NCBI GenBank assembly: GCA_009746045.1 | Contig: RPFO01002306.1 | Coordinates: 1 to 44,030 of the forward strand | Direction of reading: 5' to 3' | DNA: 44,030 nt | DNA from: Mesostigma viride | Lineage: Eukaryota; Streptophyta; Mesostigmatophyceae; Mesostigmatales; Mesostigmataceae | In this document: positions 1 to 10,726 of the stretch, one piece after another | Layout: each line of letters opens with the position of its first letter | Numbering within the stretch: the first letter of the stretch is position 1 | Notes under the pieces: model-generated | The model's database searches: none | The model's input: only the letters and a program-made list of their open reading frames with translations | What the model was told of the DNA's origin: nothing | Translations under genes and position numbers: made by a program

Positions 1-593
1 GAGAGATAGGGATCGGATCTCGATACGTCGTCGAAGGTCAATTCGATCCCGGTCGATAGACACACGTCGTGCGCGATGAGCACCTTCTCCAGGCAGCAGC
101 CGGGGGTGGCGGAGGTCTGGAAAAGATGGAGCCGCTTGCGGTACTCGGGGAAGTATTTTCCGTACGACACGAGCTGGCCGACGCCCTCCATCCATCTCTG
201 GAATCCCTTGACTTCCACGATCAACTTCTGCGAGGGACAGAATATGTCGATGAGCCCGGCGGGACATTTGAATTCGCGGATCCCACCGAGACGTTCCGCC
301 AGGCTCTCCTGGATCATCGTTTCCGACAAGAACGGACGCCGGTCCTCGTTCTTGGCGTCGCCACCGTCCCGGAGTTCGGCGGAACTGCGCAAGGCCTCTA
401 GACACTTTCGAGTCACGAATATGACGCTCGTGGGACGACCTTTGCTGCCCCGCCTGACGGCGGTGCGGAAGTCGACCCCCTCTTGAAACTTTTCCGCTAA
501 CGCGTCCTTAAGACGGGTCTTTCCCACCCGTCCGATGTGCAGTTCTTTCATCATCTTATCCGTTACGGAAATAAACTCGTCCTCCTGTTCCAT
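1..593 (-). CDS. MSV199-type domain protein with nuclease-like C-terminal domain (runs off the window)
   Basis: The frame is open from an ATG at 593 to the window edge, so the C-terminus is missing. Residues 1 to about 65 (FISVTDKMM, then KGRPTSVIFVT) resemble the MSV199 domain of large DNA viruses, a KilA-N-like DNA-binding type. Residues about 105-165 look like a PD-(D/E)XK nuclease fold: an acidic residue in LIDIF, then IVEVKG, then W..GV.QL..Y...FP.Y...LHLF. The family is usually predicted to bind or process viral DNA; the catalytic role is my inference. A shortened version of the second domain occurs at 10,727-11,146. Codon use and GC match the neighbouring viral genes. No frame break is visible in the part seen. 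Confidence 0.7.
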   Translation of the reverse strand, partial: MEQEDEFISVTDKMMKELHIGRVGKTRLKDALAEKFQEGVDFRTAVRRGSKGRPTSVIFVTRKCLEALRSSAELRDGGDAKNEDRRPFLSETMIQESLAERLGGIREFKCPAGLIDIFCPSQKLIVEVKGFQRWMEGVGQLVSYGKYFPEYRKRLHLFQTSATPGCCLEKVLIAHDVCLSTGIELTFDDVSRSDPYL

Positions 594-661
594 TATATTG
601 CATCTTAATAAACATCATTTATTTGTACTTTGCGTAACCGAACATGGATGAAATGAATTTA

Positions 662-1792
662 TTAAAAGGTAAGACCCTTCCACCACACGGGGAACCGTTT
701 GACAAACTCCTTCCTTTCCTCCTCCGTCGGGTACCGTACGCGGGCCGAGTCTAACGCGGAGCGGGATCTGGCCATCGCCACCCATTCCGGACCCCCCCAC
801 GCCACGATCTCCGTCGCGTCACCGCCGTCGACCTCGATCGCGATGTCCCCCATGACGTGAAACCTCCCGGAAGGCACTTGGACGCACCCGGACGCGCCCA
901 CGATCGTGACGCTCGCGAACTCGCGGTCGCGCGCCGTGACGAGTCCGTTGTACACGTCACCCCCCTCGCCGTACACCGTGATCACGAGATGAGATCCCGA
1001 TCCCCGCCGCGTCCTGGAGAGGACGTCGTGCGCGGCGTCGGCTTCGACGCAGAGACACGACCCCTCCGCACGGACATGTCGATGGCGTTCATGGGATCGA
1101 TGTGACGCAGCAAGTCCGCGACGTCCACCCCTTGCCCCAGTACACCGCCTTGGGCCCGCGCAAGAAGAGACGGTTCGAGTTGGCCATCATGAGGCCCTCG
1201 AAGGGTCGTTCGAACCAGTCCTGGTCGATTCTGCATCGGTTGATGGTATGACGGACAGCCAACCGGTCGGGAAACACGGCCAGCATGGCGCACGGATACG
1301 ACACGAGCCATCGGCGCGCGTGGAGCAGGGCCAGGACGACGGCGTATTCGAAATAGTAGACACCCAAGCTCGGTATTTTGACAGACGCGGCGTCGAGGAT
1401 GACGATGTCGATCCCCGGATGATGCTTCAGGAAGGCCGCGACGTGACGCCAATGCAGCTTGACGGTGCGGAGATCGAGGGGGTAATCGTGTTGGACGCTT
1501 CCTAAGTCGAGCCGCGCACCCCACCGCGTCAACTCCGCGTTCGCGTCGTCCTTCACGGCGATCCGCACGGCGGACAGCTCCCGATCGCATCCCGTCCCGG
1601 GAGAAGGGCATCGCGGATACTCTTCGGACACGCGTACATCGTCTTTCGAAGGAGAGGCCACATCTCGGCCATGCAGGCTTGGGAGGAGATACTCCACATC
1701 GCGGCGTCGCCCGCGCCTTCGTCGACGACGATCTGCATGATGTGACGACGGAGTTCGAGGGGGAGCTTGTCGAAATCCCCCAGTTCCGTCAT
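662..1792 (-). CDS. F-box-like protein, reading frame broken three times
   Basis: The ATG at 1792 starts an F-box-like segment (LPLELRRHIMQIV, residues about 10-50). F-box proteins normally bring substrates to SCF ubiquitin ligases through Skp1; that role is family knowledge. The coding signal then moves through three frames, with breaks near 1585, 1130 and 1070, and ends at 662 in a segment rich in VITVYGEGG-like beta structure. All three steps are equivalent to a single missing base, and good coding text continues on each side, so consensus error is likelier than decay. Read through, the product would be about 375 residues. The part after the F-box is not a recognisable WD or ankyrin array. 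It is one of three F-box-like genes in the window, but it has no obvious sequence identity to the two at 34.6 and 37.9 kb. Confidence 0.6.
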
Positions 1793-1804
1793 GGTGGTGG
1801 CCGC

Positions 1805-2848
1805 TCACGAGGCGAGGAGAGAGAGGATGCGCTCGGTGGATGCGGGAGCCTCAAGGGCCGGCCTTATGAACTCCCCCATCGCCATCGACTGGTCCGGACC
1901 GACACCTTGATCCTTCATCATCTGTTCCAACGACGCCGTGTCGGCATCGTCCATCATCGGACCGTCCGCTGCGGACGACATATCGAACGGATAGAACGTG
2001 ATCTCGTCGAGTTTCGGATCGTTCAGATCCGTCCCCTGGTCCGGCACCCCGGCCGTCTTGGTGGTTCCCGGGACGATGCCGACGACCGGTAGCCCGAGTT
2101 CCTTCCGTATGCTGTTCTGCAACGCTTCGTAGTTGGCGTCACAGTTGACGCCCCGGAGCCGCTTCTGCTTACACAGGGTCATGTACGCCGACGTTTTGGC
2201 CTCCTCGCCTTCTAGAACCTTCTTCGCGGCGACCCCGTCTTTCCAGTCTCGCACGAACTGCTCTCTCAGCTCCCGCTCGTGCTGGTTGAACGCGTCCACC
2301 TTCTCGAACTTCGCCATGTGTTGCGTCACTCGGAGACCGTTGATGATCCCCCTCATCTCGGACGCGCACGGCGGCGTCTGGCTCAGACAGGGGTGCGATC
2401 CGACCCCCTTGGCCAAGATCTGTTCCGCGGTGGGCACAGGGTACCCCGTCGCGACCCGCAAGGACCAGTAATCGATCGCGTCGACGACGTTCTTGATCTC
2501 CTTCTTCTCCACGACTCCTTCGGCGATCCTCCCCATGACGTTGAGCACGCGTTCGCCGCACGGCACGGCGTCGTTGCATTCCGAGAGATGCATGCGCAGC
2601 GCGACCTCTTGCGGCGAAGGCATCTCCAACTTCCCGCTCTCCTTCGCCTTGGCCGAGACCTGATCGACCCAGAACCGCACCTGTTCGTCGTCCCCCGCCG
2701 GAGACGCGGCCGAGGGGGGGCGACGCGTCAGTTGACCCCGCGACGTCAGGCGACCCGCCGGACGATTTCCGCCATCTCGCAACGGCGTACGCGGTGGACG
2801 CGACGAGCGCCAACACGAACGCGAGCAGAATCCCAGAGTCTTGTCCAT
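1805..2848 (-). CDS. Viral protein with N-terminal membrane anchor, function unknown
   Basis: About 345 residues. The first codons (ATG at 2848) lead, after a probable missing base near 2825, into a hydrophobic stretch (LLAFVLALVAS) that would be a transmembrane anchor. The frame returns near 2700 after a G run, and the remaining 290 residues are open and charged, with several cysteines (ECNDAVPCGER, PCLSQTPPCAS) that could form disulfides in a luminal or virion domain. The C-terminus is acidic (MMDDAD). The gene lies 13 bases from the F-box gene start and 35 bases from the DUF5767-like gene, so these three form a tight same-strand block. I recognise no family. A virion membrane protein is a guess from its topology. 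Confidence 0.6.
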   Translation of the reverse strand: MDKTLGFCSRSCWRSSRPPRTPLRDGGNRPAGRLTSRGQLTRRPPSAASPAGDDEQVRFWVDQVSAKAKESGKLEMPSPQEVALRMHLSECNDAVPCGERVLNVMGRIAEGVVEKKEIKNVVDAIDYWSLRVATGYPVPTAEQILAKGVGSHPCLSQTPPCASEMRGIINGLRVTQHMAKFEKVDAFNQHERELREQFVRDWKDGVAAKKVLEGEEAKTSAYMTLCKQKRLRGVNCDANYEALQNSIRKELGLPVVGIVPGTTKTAGVPDQGTDLNDPKLDEITFYPFDMSSAADGPMMDDADTASLEQMMKDQGVGPDQSMAMGEFIRPALEAPASTERILSLLAS

Positions 2849-2882
2849 TCTACTAAGCGTAGACGGAGAATTAAATCCTCCT

Positions 2883-4123
2883 TCAGACTTCCATTTCCAC
2901 CCTGTGGACGTCGACGTCGGACGCCTTCTTTTTTCGCGTGCCCCTCTTCTTCTTCGTCGTGCCGTCGAGCTGCACGGTGCGGACGTCGTCGCTGTCCCCC
3001 ATGACGCTGCCGTTGACGCTCTCGTCGTCGAACTTGCCGTCTAAGGTCTCGACGATGACGGCGGCCGCGGGACGGGTGGAGCTGAGCGTGTCCTCGACGA
3101 TGCGGTCGAGCGACGTGAGCGGCGGCGCGTGCGCCCTCGCGCGGGCCCCGTCCATCATCCCTCCCATGTCGAATCCGGCCGCCATCGGACCCCTCATGAC
3201 GTACGGCTCCTTCCCCCCGGCCGCGGGCGTGGCGGGGGCTCGAGCAGGCGGGGGGGCGCGGAGGACCCCGGGTCCATGCTGTTCTTCATCATGACCTTGA
3301 GGAGGGACTTCATGAGCTCCGGGTCCTGCTTAGCGATCTCCGACATGGACGGGAGTCCCGCGCGCGTGAAACTCGCGGTCATATGGAACATGAGCGCCGA
3401 GCCGCCGACCATGAGGATGAGCTCGATCTCGGGCGCCATTGCCACCTTCCCGCGGTGCTTGTCGTACAGCCGCTCGAACACGTTGTCGTAGTCTCCGATG
3501 TTGGCCATGACGCTCTCGGACCACCCGTCGAGTTTCAGGCCGATGGGGTCGTACCGACTGTTGAGGAATTGGACGGCGCTCGTCCCGGCGACCAGGATCT
3601 GCCGCATCATGTTCACCGCGTTCCGACACTCGGCGGCCCGCTCGATCTTCGAGTACTCGAACCGCATCTCGTCCAAATCGGACCGCATGTCGAACTGAGG
3701 GACCTCGAACCCCCTCTCCTTCAGCCTGTGCAGCCGATGCAGGAGGTCGGTCTTCTCCTTGAAGATCTCCTCGCGCGTCGGTTTGGGCGCCTCGGGGGCA
3801 CGCGGAGGCGCGTCGTTTCCGACGCCCCCGTCGTCATCGTCAAAGTCCCCGTCCTCGCCCCCAAAATCGTCGAACGCGAACGAACCGTCGTCCTCGCCGC
3901 CCATCGCGTGCGGCGGAGGGGGCGGGGGCGCGAACGGGGACCGGGCCTTGCGCGGGTTCGCGAGCATCTCGAAGATCTCGTCGCCCCCGCCCCCGCCCCC
4001 GCCCCCGCCACTCGGATCGACGTGCCTGGCGCTCGACGGTTCGGGCCTGCGATGCCCTCCCTTGACGACCGGCATATCGTCTTCGTCTTCGACGATGTCG
4101 ACCCCCATGAAACGCGCGGCCAT
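2883..4123 (-). CDS. DUF5767-like conserved viral protein
   Basis: The central segment (about residues 130-280: TREEIFKEKTDLLHRL, YDPIGLKLDGWSESV, ELILMVGGSALMFHM) matches my memory of a family of unknown function, DUF5767, shared among several nucleocytoplasmic large DNA viruses. The N-terminal third is acidic and low-complexity, with Gly and Pro runs and a DDD/ED-rich stretch. The C-terminus is lysine/arginine-rich (TKKKRGTRKKK). The frame breaks near 3215 next to a C run; the step equals one missing base, and the basic tail to 2883 follows in the new frame. The start is set at the ATG at 4123; another ATG lies at 4150. The gene is divergent from the membrane-protein gene at 4215. The family name should be checked by profile search. 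Confidence 0.65.
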
Positions 4124-4214
4124 GGATTCCGTATACGAACCCGCGCACATAACTTTGACTTCGTCTCGAACGCGCCTGCCAAAAAAACCGCCGCCTACTC
4201 GTATACGGCCGGAC

Positions 4215-4980
4215 ATGATGAGCGAATTTTTGATAGGTCTCCTGGTCATCGCGTCGGCGGTGCTGATTTTCCACATCGCGAACAACCGCCACAACGTCTC
4301 GCCCGAATCGTCCCCGGACACGCCGGTTGTGTCCTCTGATGCGACAGATGCCCTCGGGGTCTTGGTGCCGCCGGCGCGTCCCACCCGCCCCCCCACCGAT
4401 CCGACGCGGAGGTCGCTGCGGACGAGTATCACAACACGCGCCAGCGGAACGTTCTGATGGCGCAGTTGCAAGTCCTCGACGTGCCCCGCGAGATCCTCCT
4501 GTCGACCATCCTCGTGAAGCGGCCGGACGAATTCGGGCGCCTGAAGGACGTGGACGAGATCTCCGAGGCCCAGTGCAAACTCCCCGAGTCGGAGGTGGCG
4601 CGCAGACTCCGAGGCAAGGTCAGTAAGAGCTACCGCTGGGCCCCTTCCACGTGGTGTTCGACGACACGGACTCGACCTTTTCGGTGTTGCAACTGATCCC
4701 GGAGAACGCGTACCCGAACCCGTCCATCATCCCGATGCCGTCGATCAAGTACTCGTCCGTGCCCCGACAGACCTACTCCCGCGCGCACATCGACGCGCTC
4801 ATGACCAACCTGCGACGACAGGCGTCGCCCACGGCCACGAACAAGGAATGCGTCGTATCGCGCGGCGATATCGGCCTGGCACTGTTCGAGTCGGTCGACG
4901 CGCGCGTGGTGGACAACAAGGTCCGCGGGACCGTGACGAAGCGGAAACTGTACGTGTTCCGGACAGGGGAAGGGTACTGA
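4215..4980 (+). CDS. Signal-anchored viral membrane protein, function unknown
   Basis: The ATG at 4215 starts MMSEFLIGLLVIASAVLIF, a strong N-terminal signal anchor, followed by a Pro/Ser/Asp-rich linker. Coding sequence continues in two further frames (breaks in about 4370-4400 and near 4637), each equal to one missing base, and ends at 4980. Read through, it would be about 255 residues with a soluble C-terminal domain (DVPREILLSTILVKRPDEFG, FHVVFDDTDSTFSVLQL). Its start is 91 bases from the divergent DUF5767-like gene, so a short shared promoter is likely. I recognise no family. Internal starts such as the ATG at 4457 would make a shorter protein, but the sequence before it reads as coding. 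Confidence 0.6.
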
Positions 4981-5022
4981 AACGGTCCTCCGTGATTTAT
5001 TCTGCGCTTATCATTAACACAA

Positions 5023-6565
5023 ATGCCCGTACGAAAGCCCGCATCCGCGCCATCTAAGAAGCCGCGAGGCCGCGCGTACTAGGACGAGGAAGAGTCACGT
5101 CGCGAGGGCGGGCGAGGTCGAGGGTGTGAGCGACGAAGAGGTCAATGCCGACCGCGAGGAGCCGGGGTTGAGTATCACCGAAGCGGTCGCGAAAGAGAAG
5201 ACGCTGAAACGGGGGCAAATAAAGCCTTCCGCGCCGAAACGGATGGCCCCCTCTTTCGGACGAGCAGCTCGCGATCATGGACAAAAAAATATTGAAAGCG
5301 ATGGAAAAAGCTGAAAAGGAGGCGGACAGGTGGGACCGAACCATGAAGAATGTACCAAAGAAACGTAGGAGCATTCACGCCGCCGTGCATGTCAAACTGG
5401 AGGAACCTGCCGAGACATTTTACAACCCGGCAACGGGTCGCAACGAGCTCCCGAACAAGTGGGTCGAGTTCAACGAATTGAACGGAATCGATCTCAAGAA
5501 CAAGATTTCAGGATGGTCGAAGGAAGAAACGGCGCGACGGTTTCGCGAGTTCTCGGAAAAGGTCGATAGGGGGAGATTGACCTCAACGAGTTGGTGCGCG
5601 CAAGGGGCGCCAATTGGAATCGACAGGTTGGGCCAGGAATGACGAAGGCCACGCAACAGGTACGCCCCCCCTTGGCGGTATGAGAGGGCGTTGGAACAAG
5701 GCCATTCGAGAGTTCGAGAATCTAACCGGACACAAGAGGGACGAGCTGGTGAAGGATGGCAAGTTACAACTCACGGAGAAGGACTTGAGGACGGCAGGGA
5801 TGATCGTCAACAAGAACTTCTTCAACAACTCGTTCCCGATGCACGAGGTCCTGTTGAGACTCGAAAATGAGGGCGAGGGGTATGCCAACGTTGGCTCAGC
5901 GTACGCGCTCGGAAAACACAAAATCGCCATCAACAAGGACGAATTCGAGAGAGGCGCAGTTGACAAAGACAGGTTTTTGATAGGAGAGGGAAGTCTGATC
6001 CGAAACGACGCCCAGCAACTTTTGCAGACCCTAGCTCATGAGATGGTCCATTCTGCGAACGCGAGATGGGCCCCTGCGACCGACCTGAAATACGACTACC
6101 ACGGCCCCGATTTCCAACGCCACAATCGGCTGTTCAACGGACTCGACACCACTCACGACTACTTCGGCCACGTGATAGAAAAGAATAAGATTCCCTCTTT
6201 CGACGAAACGGGAGATTTTTTGGAGGTGAAATTACCTCCTCGAGGCGCGTCTACCAATAAGTCTCGTATTACAACAGCACCTTGCCGTACACGCGAGCTG
6301 AACTCGAACAACAATCGCGAGGGGATCGAATAGGATTGGAGGAGATGCGAATCGCAGACCGAAGCAGGCCGCACGCATAGAGTCGGGGAGGAAGAAAAGG
6401 AAGTCGTCGTACTACCTGCCCTTGTTCGACCCCGAGGACGAAGACACGCGCGAGAAGAGACTCTACGCCATGGCCGAGGTTTTGGGTCACACGGAACACC
6501 CCGTACAAGACCCCATCTCGAAGATCCAACGCAAGAGGGCTCGTTCTTCTAAATCTCTCAAGTAA
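5023..6565 (+). CDS. SprT-like zinc metalloprotease with basic tail, frame broken several times
   Basis: The catalytic segment lies at about 5940-6150. HEMVH, encoded at 6037-6051, is a HExxH zinc site, and YHGPDF about 20 residues on supplies the third histidine. This order fits SprT/Spartan-like or WLM-like metallopeptidases, which digest DNA-protein crosslinks or similar nucleoprotein substrates. Upstream are a basic N-terminus (ATG at 5023) and a charged, probably helical region at 5277-5570. A basic tail (RKKRK, RKRARSSK) runs on to a TAA at 6563-6565. Frame steps occur near 5080, 5270, 5570, 5665 (a C7 run) and 6320. The coding quality on both sides of each step argues for consensus errors. 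If the breaks were real, the HExxH segment could still start at 5680. Confidence 0.65.
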
Positions 6566-6649
6566 GTGTGAAGACATGCCGCGGCCGTTAAAGGGCACAG
6601 GACACGGGCCCCTGTCTTCAGAACTGCCGGGGGGGTACTGACGCAAGTC

Positions 6650-7358
6650 ATGCCGCTGGTGGACCGCAAGAACATCAACAAGGCGTACCACGCCGCGCAG
6701 GACCGGTTGGACGACCCCGACATGATACTGCACGAATTGGAACTGCGGAGAATGATCGACGGCCATTGGAACCCGTACGACCGCGTGACGAACGCGTCCG
6801 GGGTATCGCGACCTCCGCCCGACGGTTCCGCGTGGGGTCACCGGTACTTTTACGACCAAGAGGCGGAAAGACTCGCGAGCGACACGTGGGACAAAGGGTG
6901 GCGGTTCGCGCCCGAGTTCGTTCGCGGGTCGCGTCACGCGGCGATCGACGTGCACGAAAAGATGCGGGGAATAGCCGCGAAAAGGATGGACAAACGCGCT
7001 CTCATCGACAACATGCATCTCATGTTGCCCACCCCCGACCGCTCCGCCGACCCTTCGGCGCCCGCGCACTCGTACGGCGCCGGACTCCTCGCCGTGGACC
7101 GCGCGACGGCCGAGAACACGCGTCCCTACCAACCGGATGGGGCGCCCCCTCCCCCCGAACATGTGGGAGGGGGCGTCGGCAGCACCCGAATGGACCGGCC
7201 CGAGCGGGTGGGATGTCTACTACGGGGACGCCGCGACGAACGGGTGGGACGACGATCACAGTGTTGGACAGACAAAGCGGAGGCGAAAGAGAGCTACGCC
7301 CGCGCGCAAGAAGAAGACGACACCCGTATCTAGCAAACGTAAGAGACGGAATAAATAA
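6650..7358 (+). CDS. Viral protein of unknown function with lysine/arginine-rich tail
   Basis: The ATG at 6650 opens a charged, probably helical protein (YHAAQDRLDDPDMILHELEL) followed by a Trp/Tyr-rich middle. After a frame step near 7145, within a C-rich run, the C-terminus becomes tryptophan-rich and then strongly basic (KRRRKRATPARKKK), like a nuclear-localisation or DNA-binding tail. The length read through is about 235 residues. An upstream ATG at 6576 would add about 25 residues if the G6 run at 6630-6635 lacks one base. The stop is followed by AATAAATAAA, a polyadenylation-like signal shared with the convergent gene at 7387. A virion core or DNA-packaging protein is possible, but no family is recognised. 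Confidence 0.55.
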
Positions 7359-7386
7359 ATGCTTTATTGATCATCGACATCATCAT

Positions 7387-8606
7387 TCACATCGAGTCTA
7401 CATCTCCTTGCATCAAGGCCAGCGCGCGCTCCCATCCGAGCGGACGCTCGTCGAACTCGGACGCCGGTATCGGCCGGGGGGGACCACGACGCTCGCGGGG
7501 GCGGCGAAGACCGGGGAGGAGGTATCCGGAGGCGGGAAAGGATGCGTCCCCTCCTGTGCGTCAGCCACGCCCGCGGCCAACATCTGCACGAGCTGATACA
7601 CGGACATTCCCGGTACCGCGTACGAGACAGGATCGACAAACAGTCGCGAGGCGGACAGCGAGGAGGCGGGTAACTGGTACACGACAGGCGCAGGCGGGGG
7701 CGCTCCCCCGAACCCTCTCACTTGGTACGAGTCCAGGAGATGCGACACGTAGTTCAGCACCAGTTGTCGATTGCGTATCTGGGTGTCCGACGCCATGACG
7801 TCCTCGCCCACCTCCTTCGACAGCGCCGCCTTGACCATCCCCTTGTAGGTCATGAGGCCGGTGTATCCAGCGTGGGGGTCGACCGCGACCAGCTGGCAAA
7901 AGTACGCGTGCCACTGGGGGACGTAGTCCCCGTCCAGCATCATCATCGTCTCCCGCCCGGCTTCCCCGTTCTCCGCCAGCTGGATCATCATCTCCACCAT
8001 CTCGGCCGCCATGCGCTCGAGTCCCATGACAAGCGAGGCCTTGTCCTTCTTCGCCTTGACGATCTCGGGATGGCGGAACAGATGGAGGGTCGACCGGCGT
8101 TGAAACCCTAAACGTTGGACCTGGCGGTCGAGCCGATTCAGCTCGACCTCGTTGAAGGCGTGCCGCGTGACAGGATCCTCGAAGGTCCCGGAATCCAGTA
8201 TGAATTCCGCGAGCCTCGGAGCGTCGAACCCAATGACGGTCCTGTCCGGCAACACGAGCTTGAACACGCGGGATTTGTGCGGGAGCGGTTCGAGCATGAT
8301 CATGTCCTCCTTGTTTTTCGGGAACAGGGCGACGTGCTTCTTGATGCGCGCGATCGCCTTGGCCCTCGCGAGGAACGTCCTCCTCGCCCATCGCTGGATC
8401 TTGCGCGCGGCCAGCACGGCGACCAGACTGGCTTCCGCCTGCCGCTTGGTGATCCATTTGGGGGTGACGAACCCCAGTTTCGTACACAGCTGACGGATAT
8501 CGACCACCGTGAGCGGGGAGAACCGTCTCTTCCCTATACCCTTCACGACCGACGCGTTCAAGGCCAGACTCCGACATATCCTAACAGGAGGTAGTTTTTT
8601 CCTCAT
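7387..8606 (-). CDS. Large conserved-looking viral protein, function unknown
   Basis: About 400 residues from the ATG at 8606. The N-terminal 130 residues are basic and helical (AARKIQRWARRTFLARAKA resembles an IQ-type helix). Around residue 140-165, SGTFEDPVTRHAFNEVELNRLD looks like a U-box-like or structural motif also met in other giant-virus proteins; this is from memory and uncertain. The middle is methionine-rich, and the C-terminal part is Pro-rich. The frame meets a stop at 7413. A step at the G7 run near 7477, equal to one missing base, gives a more convincing acidic end stopping at 7387. It converges with the gene ending at 7358, and AATAAA-type signals lie in the 28-base gap. Confidence 0.65.
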
Positions 8607-8756
8607 TCCCTACAGAGCCCCCGGAGAATAATCCGTCGAGAGAGATGAGGAGGAGGAGCGAGAGGCGGCTTATCAACCCTTCCGACCGATGTCGGTTAGC
8701 CGACACGATCGTGTTGGAATGGGGTTACAAATATAACCGCCGCGTATATCGAGACG

Positions 8757-9002
8757 ATGGACGATTTCGAGATCGATCGGACGGCCATGATCAAAATGTT
8801 CGAACAACTCGGCGGGCTACCGTCGGATCTGATCGACGCGCTCAAGGCCGCGGAAACGGACGCGGAGTTCATCGACGCGATCGAAACCATATCCCGACGG
8901 CGGTTATCGCCCCCGCCGGCGCCCCGCACCCACCCCCACCCCAAACCCCAGAAAATGTGGCGCAAAATGGCGACGTTGAGAGCCAGGAGACGTTGTAAAT
9001 AA
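8757..9002 (+). CDS. Small acidic-to-basic viral protein
   Basis: 81 residues from the ATG at 8757, with an intact frame. The first 45 residues are acidic and probably helical (MIKMFEQLGGLPSDLIDALKAAETDAEFIDAIETI), like a small helical bundle or UBA-like fold. The tail is Pro- then Arg/Lys-rich. The stop TAA at 9000-9002 is followed at once by AATAAC/TTTATT, a polyadenylation-like signal shared with the convergent gene at 9024. The A/T-rich stretch at 8725-8750 could hold its promoter. I recognise no family. It is kept because its codon use matches the neighbours and it fills the only open space between two minus-strand genes. Confidence 0.55.
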   Translation: MDDFEIDRTAMIKMFEQLGGLPSDLIDALKAAETDAEFIDAIETISRRRLSPPPAPRTHPHPKPQKMWRKMATLRARRRCK

Positions 9003-9023
9003 CTTTATTTATCCGAATATGTA

Positions 9024-9832
9024 TCACAAAAGGTCCAAGTTCATGGCGGACTCGTGAGGACCGTTCACCACTATCAAATGGGCGATGGCGGAGGCCACCG
9101 CGTGGAACGGCGTCAACCCGCTGGCATGTTGGTACACGTCCTTGGCGACCCCGAGTATGGCGTTCACGAGGGCTTCCGCGACTTCGCGCGTGACCCCCTT
9201 GGCCTGCACCATGGACGCGACGTGCACTAGGGAGCAGACGGCGACCACGTCCACGTCGGCGGCGTGCATGGCGGTGGCGAGGGCGAGTCGCAAGAGAGCG
9301 GAGTCGACGGGGTCGTCGCTTTGAGCTCTGCGTACGAAGTGCGACGCGAGCGTTTGCAAGACCCCGACTTGATCGACTTCCGCTACAAACTCGGACAACC
9401 GCGAGTCATGAAACAGGGCGACGGCGGAGTCAAAGTCCCCCGCGCGCTTCGAGAAGTCCGGCGCCGGCGCCTCGCCGTCTCGACGATCGTGGATTTCGGC
9501 GTCGACGGCGGCGTACAGGTCCCTCCACTGCGAGGGGGATATCGACATCCGTCGAAACCGGACAGGTATTGCAAGGACGTTGAGCGGGCGACGGCGAACA
9601 CCGGACACCCGTACTGTTCTCGCGCCTCTTTCGGGAACAGCAGAGCCCCGAGACACGCCCTGTGTAATTCGGCGACGTACGACTGCGGCACGTTTAACGG
9701 ACAGGACTTGAGCGCGTACTTGCCCAATTCCTCGACCATGGGCTGCAAGTAATCCGGGTCGACGACGGACCCTTCCATCATCATTTTGAACCTGGACAGG
9801 TTGGCGTGGAGGTTTCGGTCGATGCGCAACAT
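9024..9832 (-). CDS. Helical viral protein, function unknown, one frame break
   Basis: The ATG at 9832 (MLRIDRNLHANL) opens about 90 residues of good coding text. A step near 9560, equal to one missing base, leads into 180 further residues of alanine/valine-rich helix (ALLRLALATAMHAADVDVVAVCSLVHVASMV) ending at 9024. The combined length is about 270 residues. The helical repeats could be armadillo/HEAT-like, but no repeat period is clear. A TATA-like TATAAAAGG lies on this strand at about 9870, 40 bases before the start, within the gap to the divergent membrane-protein gene at 9892. No family is recognised. Confidence 0.6.
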
Positions 9833-9891
9833 GTTGGAGACAGAACGCTCGCCATGGGCTCTCGTTCGCCTTTTATAGCATCGGTATAGGA

Positions 9892-10355
9892 ATGGAAACA
9901 CCGACACGACCGACACCGACGGTCACGAACGATTTGAAACCGCCCCGGATCGAGTCGTTCCAATCCGCGCCGCCCGCCACGCCTCCGCCGACGTCCGTAC
10001 TGTACTTGTCGTTCGGCGGAGGGTACCGCGTCGCGAACCTCTTGTTCTTCCCTGTCATCTTCGCCGTCTTGGCGTTTTCGTGGATAGGGCCCTCGTGCGA
10101 CGCGTGAACAAGGAGAACCACCGGACGTTCCAATTCCTTCGCGCTCTGCCACACGTTTTGTACGGAATCGTGACGTGCGTGATCTTCGTCCCCGACTGGA
10201 TCCGCGCGGGGTGGTTGCGCGCGTCGGCGTCCATCGCGATCGTTCTATACGTCAAGCTGGCGGTCTCCGCCTTCTACACGTCGGTGACGTCTCACGTGCT
10301 CCAGCGACTCCAGACGCGCTCCGTCGTGCGCGACGCGCAGACCGACGCGAAATAA
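9892..10355 (+). CDS. Multi-pass viral membrane protein, one frame break
   Basis: The ATG at 9892 starts a Pro-rich soluble lead followed by a hydrophobic helix (LLFFPVIFAVLAF). The frame step at about 10,077, a T run equal to one missing T, joins it to a second open stretch with two more hydrophobic segments (VLYGIVTCVIFVP and SIAIVLYVKLAVSAFY), ending at 10,355. About 155 residues and three membrane helices are predicted. The gene is divergent from the gene at 9832 with a 59-base gap, so the promoters overlap. A small virion or ER membrane protein is likely from the topology; the family is unknown. Confidence 0.6.
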
Positions 10356-10373
10356 TTCTCTCCCCATCCGTCA

Positions 10374-10664
10374 ATGACGTCCCTTCTCCGCTGTTTCCGG
10401 CCACGCCAAGTGCACGCGAACAAGAACGAGGGGACCGTGATCGCGGGGTCGCTCCTCCCGCCGGATCTCGTCGCCGACGCGTCGAAATCCTCGAAAAAAG
10501 GCTCGCGGCTTAAACCACACGATGCCAACGCACACCCGCTTCCATCCGGACACCCTGGCCGCCCACTCCCGCTTCCTGGACCCTCTTCCTACATGGACGC
10601 CTCCCGGCACGGTCACATTACAAGCCCCTCGCTTATCAGTTCCCAATCGAACCGAGATGAGTGA
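10374..10664 (+). CDS. Possible small protein, low support
   Basis: An ATG 18 bases after the previous stop opens 96 residues without a recognisable domain. The N-terminal half (SLLRCFRPRQVHANKNEGTV, IAGSLLPPDLV) looks plausible. The C-terminal half is Pro/Ser/His-rich and may be a wrong frame. An overlapping frame at 10,522-10,713 is an alternative. The stretch 10,355-10,727 therefore either holds one small frame-broken gene or is the promoter region of the gene at 10,727. I see no other feature in it. Confidence 0.25.
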   Translation: MTSLLRCFRPRQVHANKNEGTVIAGSLLPPDLVADASKSSKKGSRLKPHDANAHPLPSGHPGRPLPLPGPSSYMDASRHGHITSPSLISSQSNRDE

Positions 10665-10726
10665 GCGAAAAAAAACGGATAAGATCCATTCATTGACAGG
10701 GGTTAATATGTAAATCTGTTGTATAC

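Noticed and set aside
3383-4339. Long plus-strand frame opposite the DUF5767-like gene
   Set aside because: It is the antisense shadow of a GC-rich gene, with low-complexity Val/Arg/Leu content and no domain.
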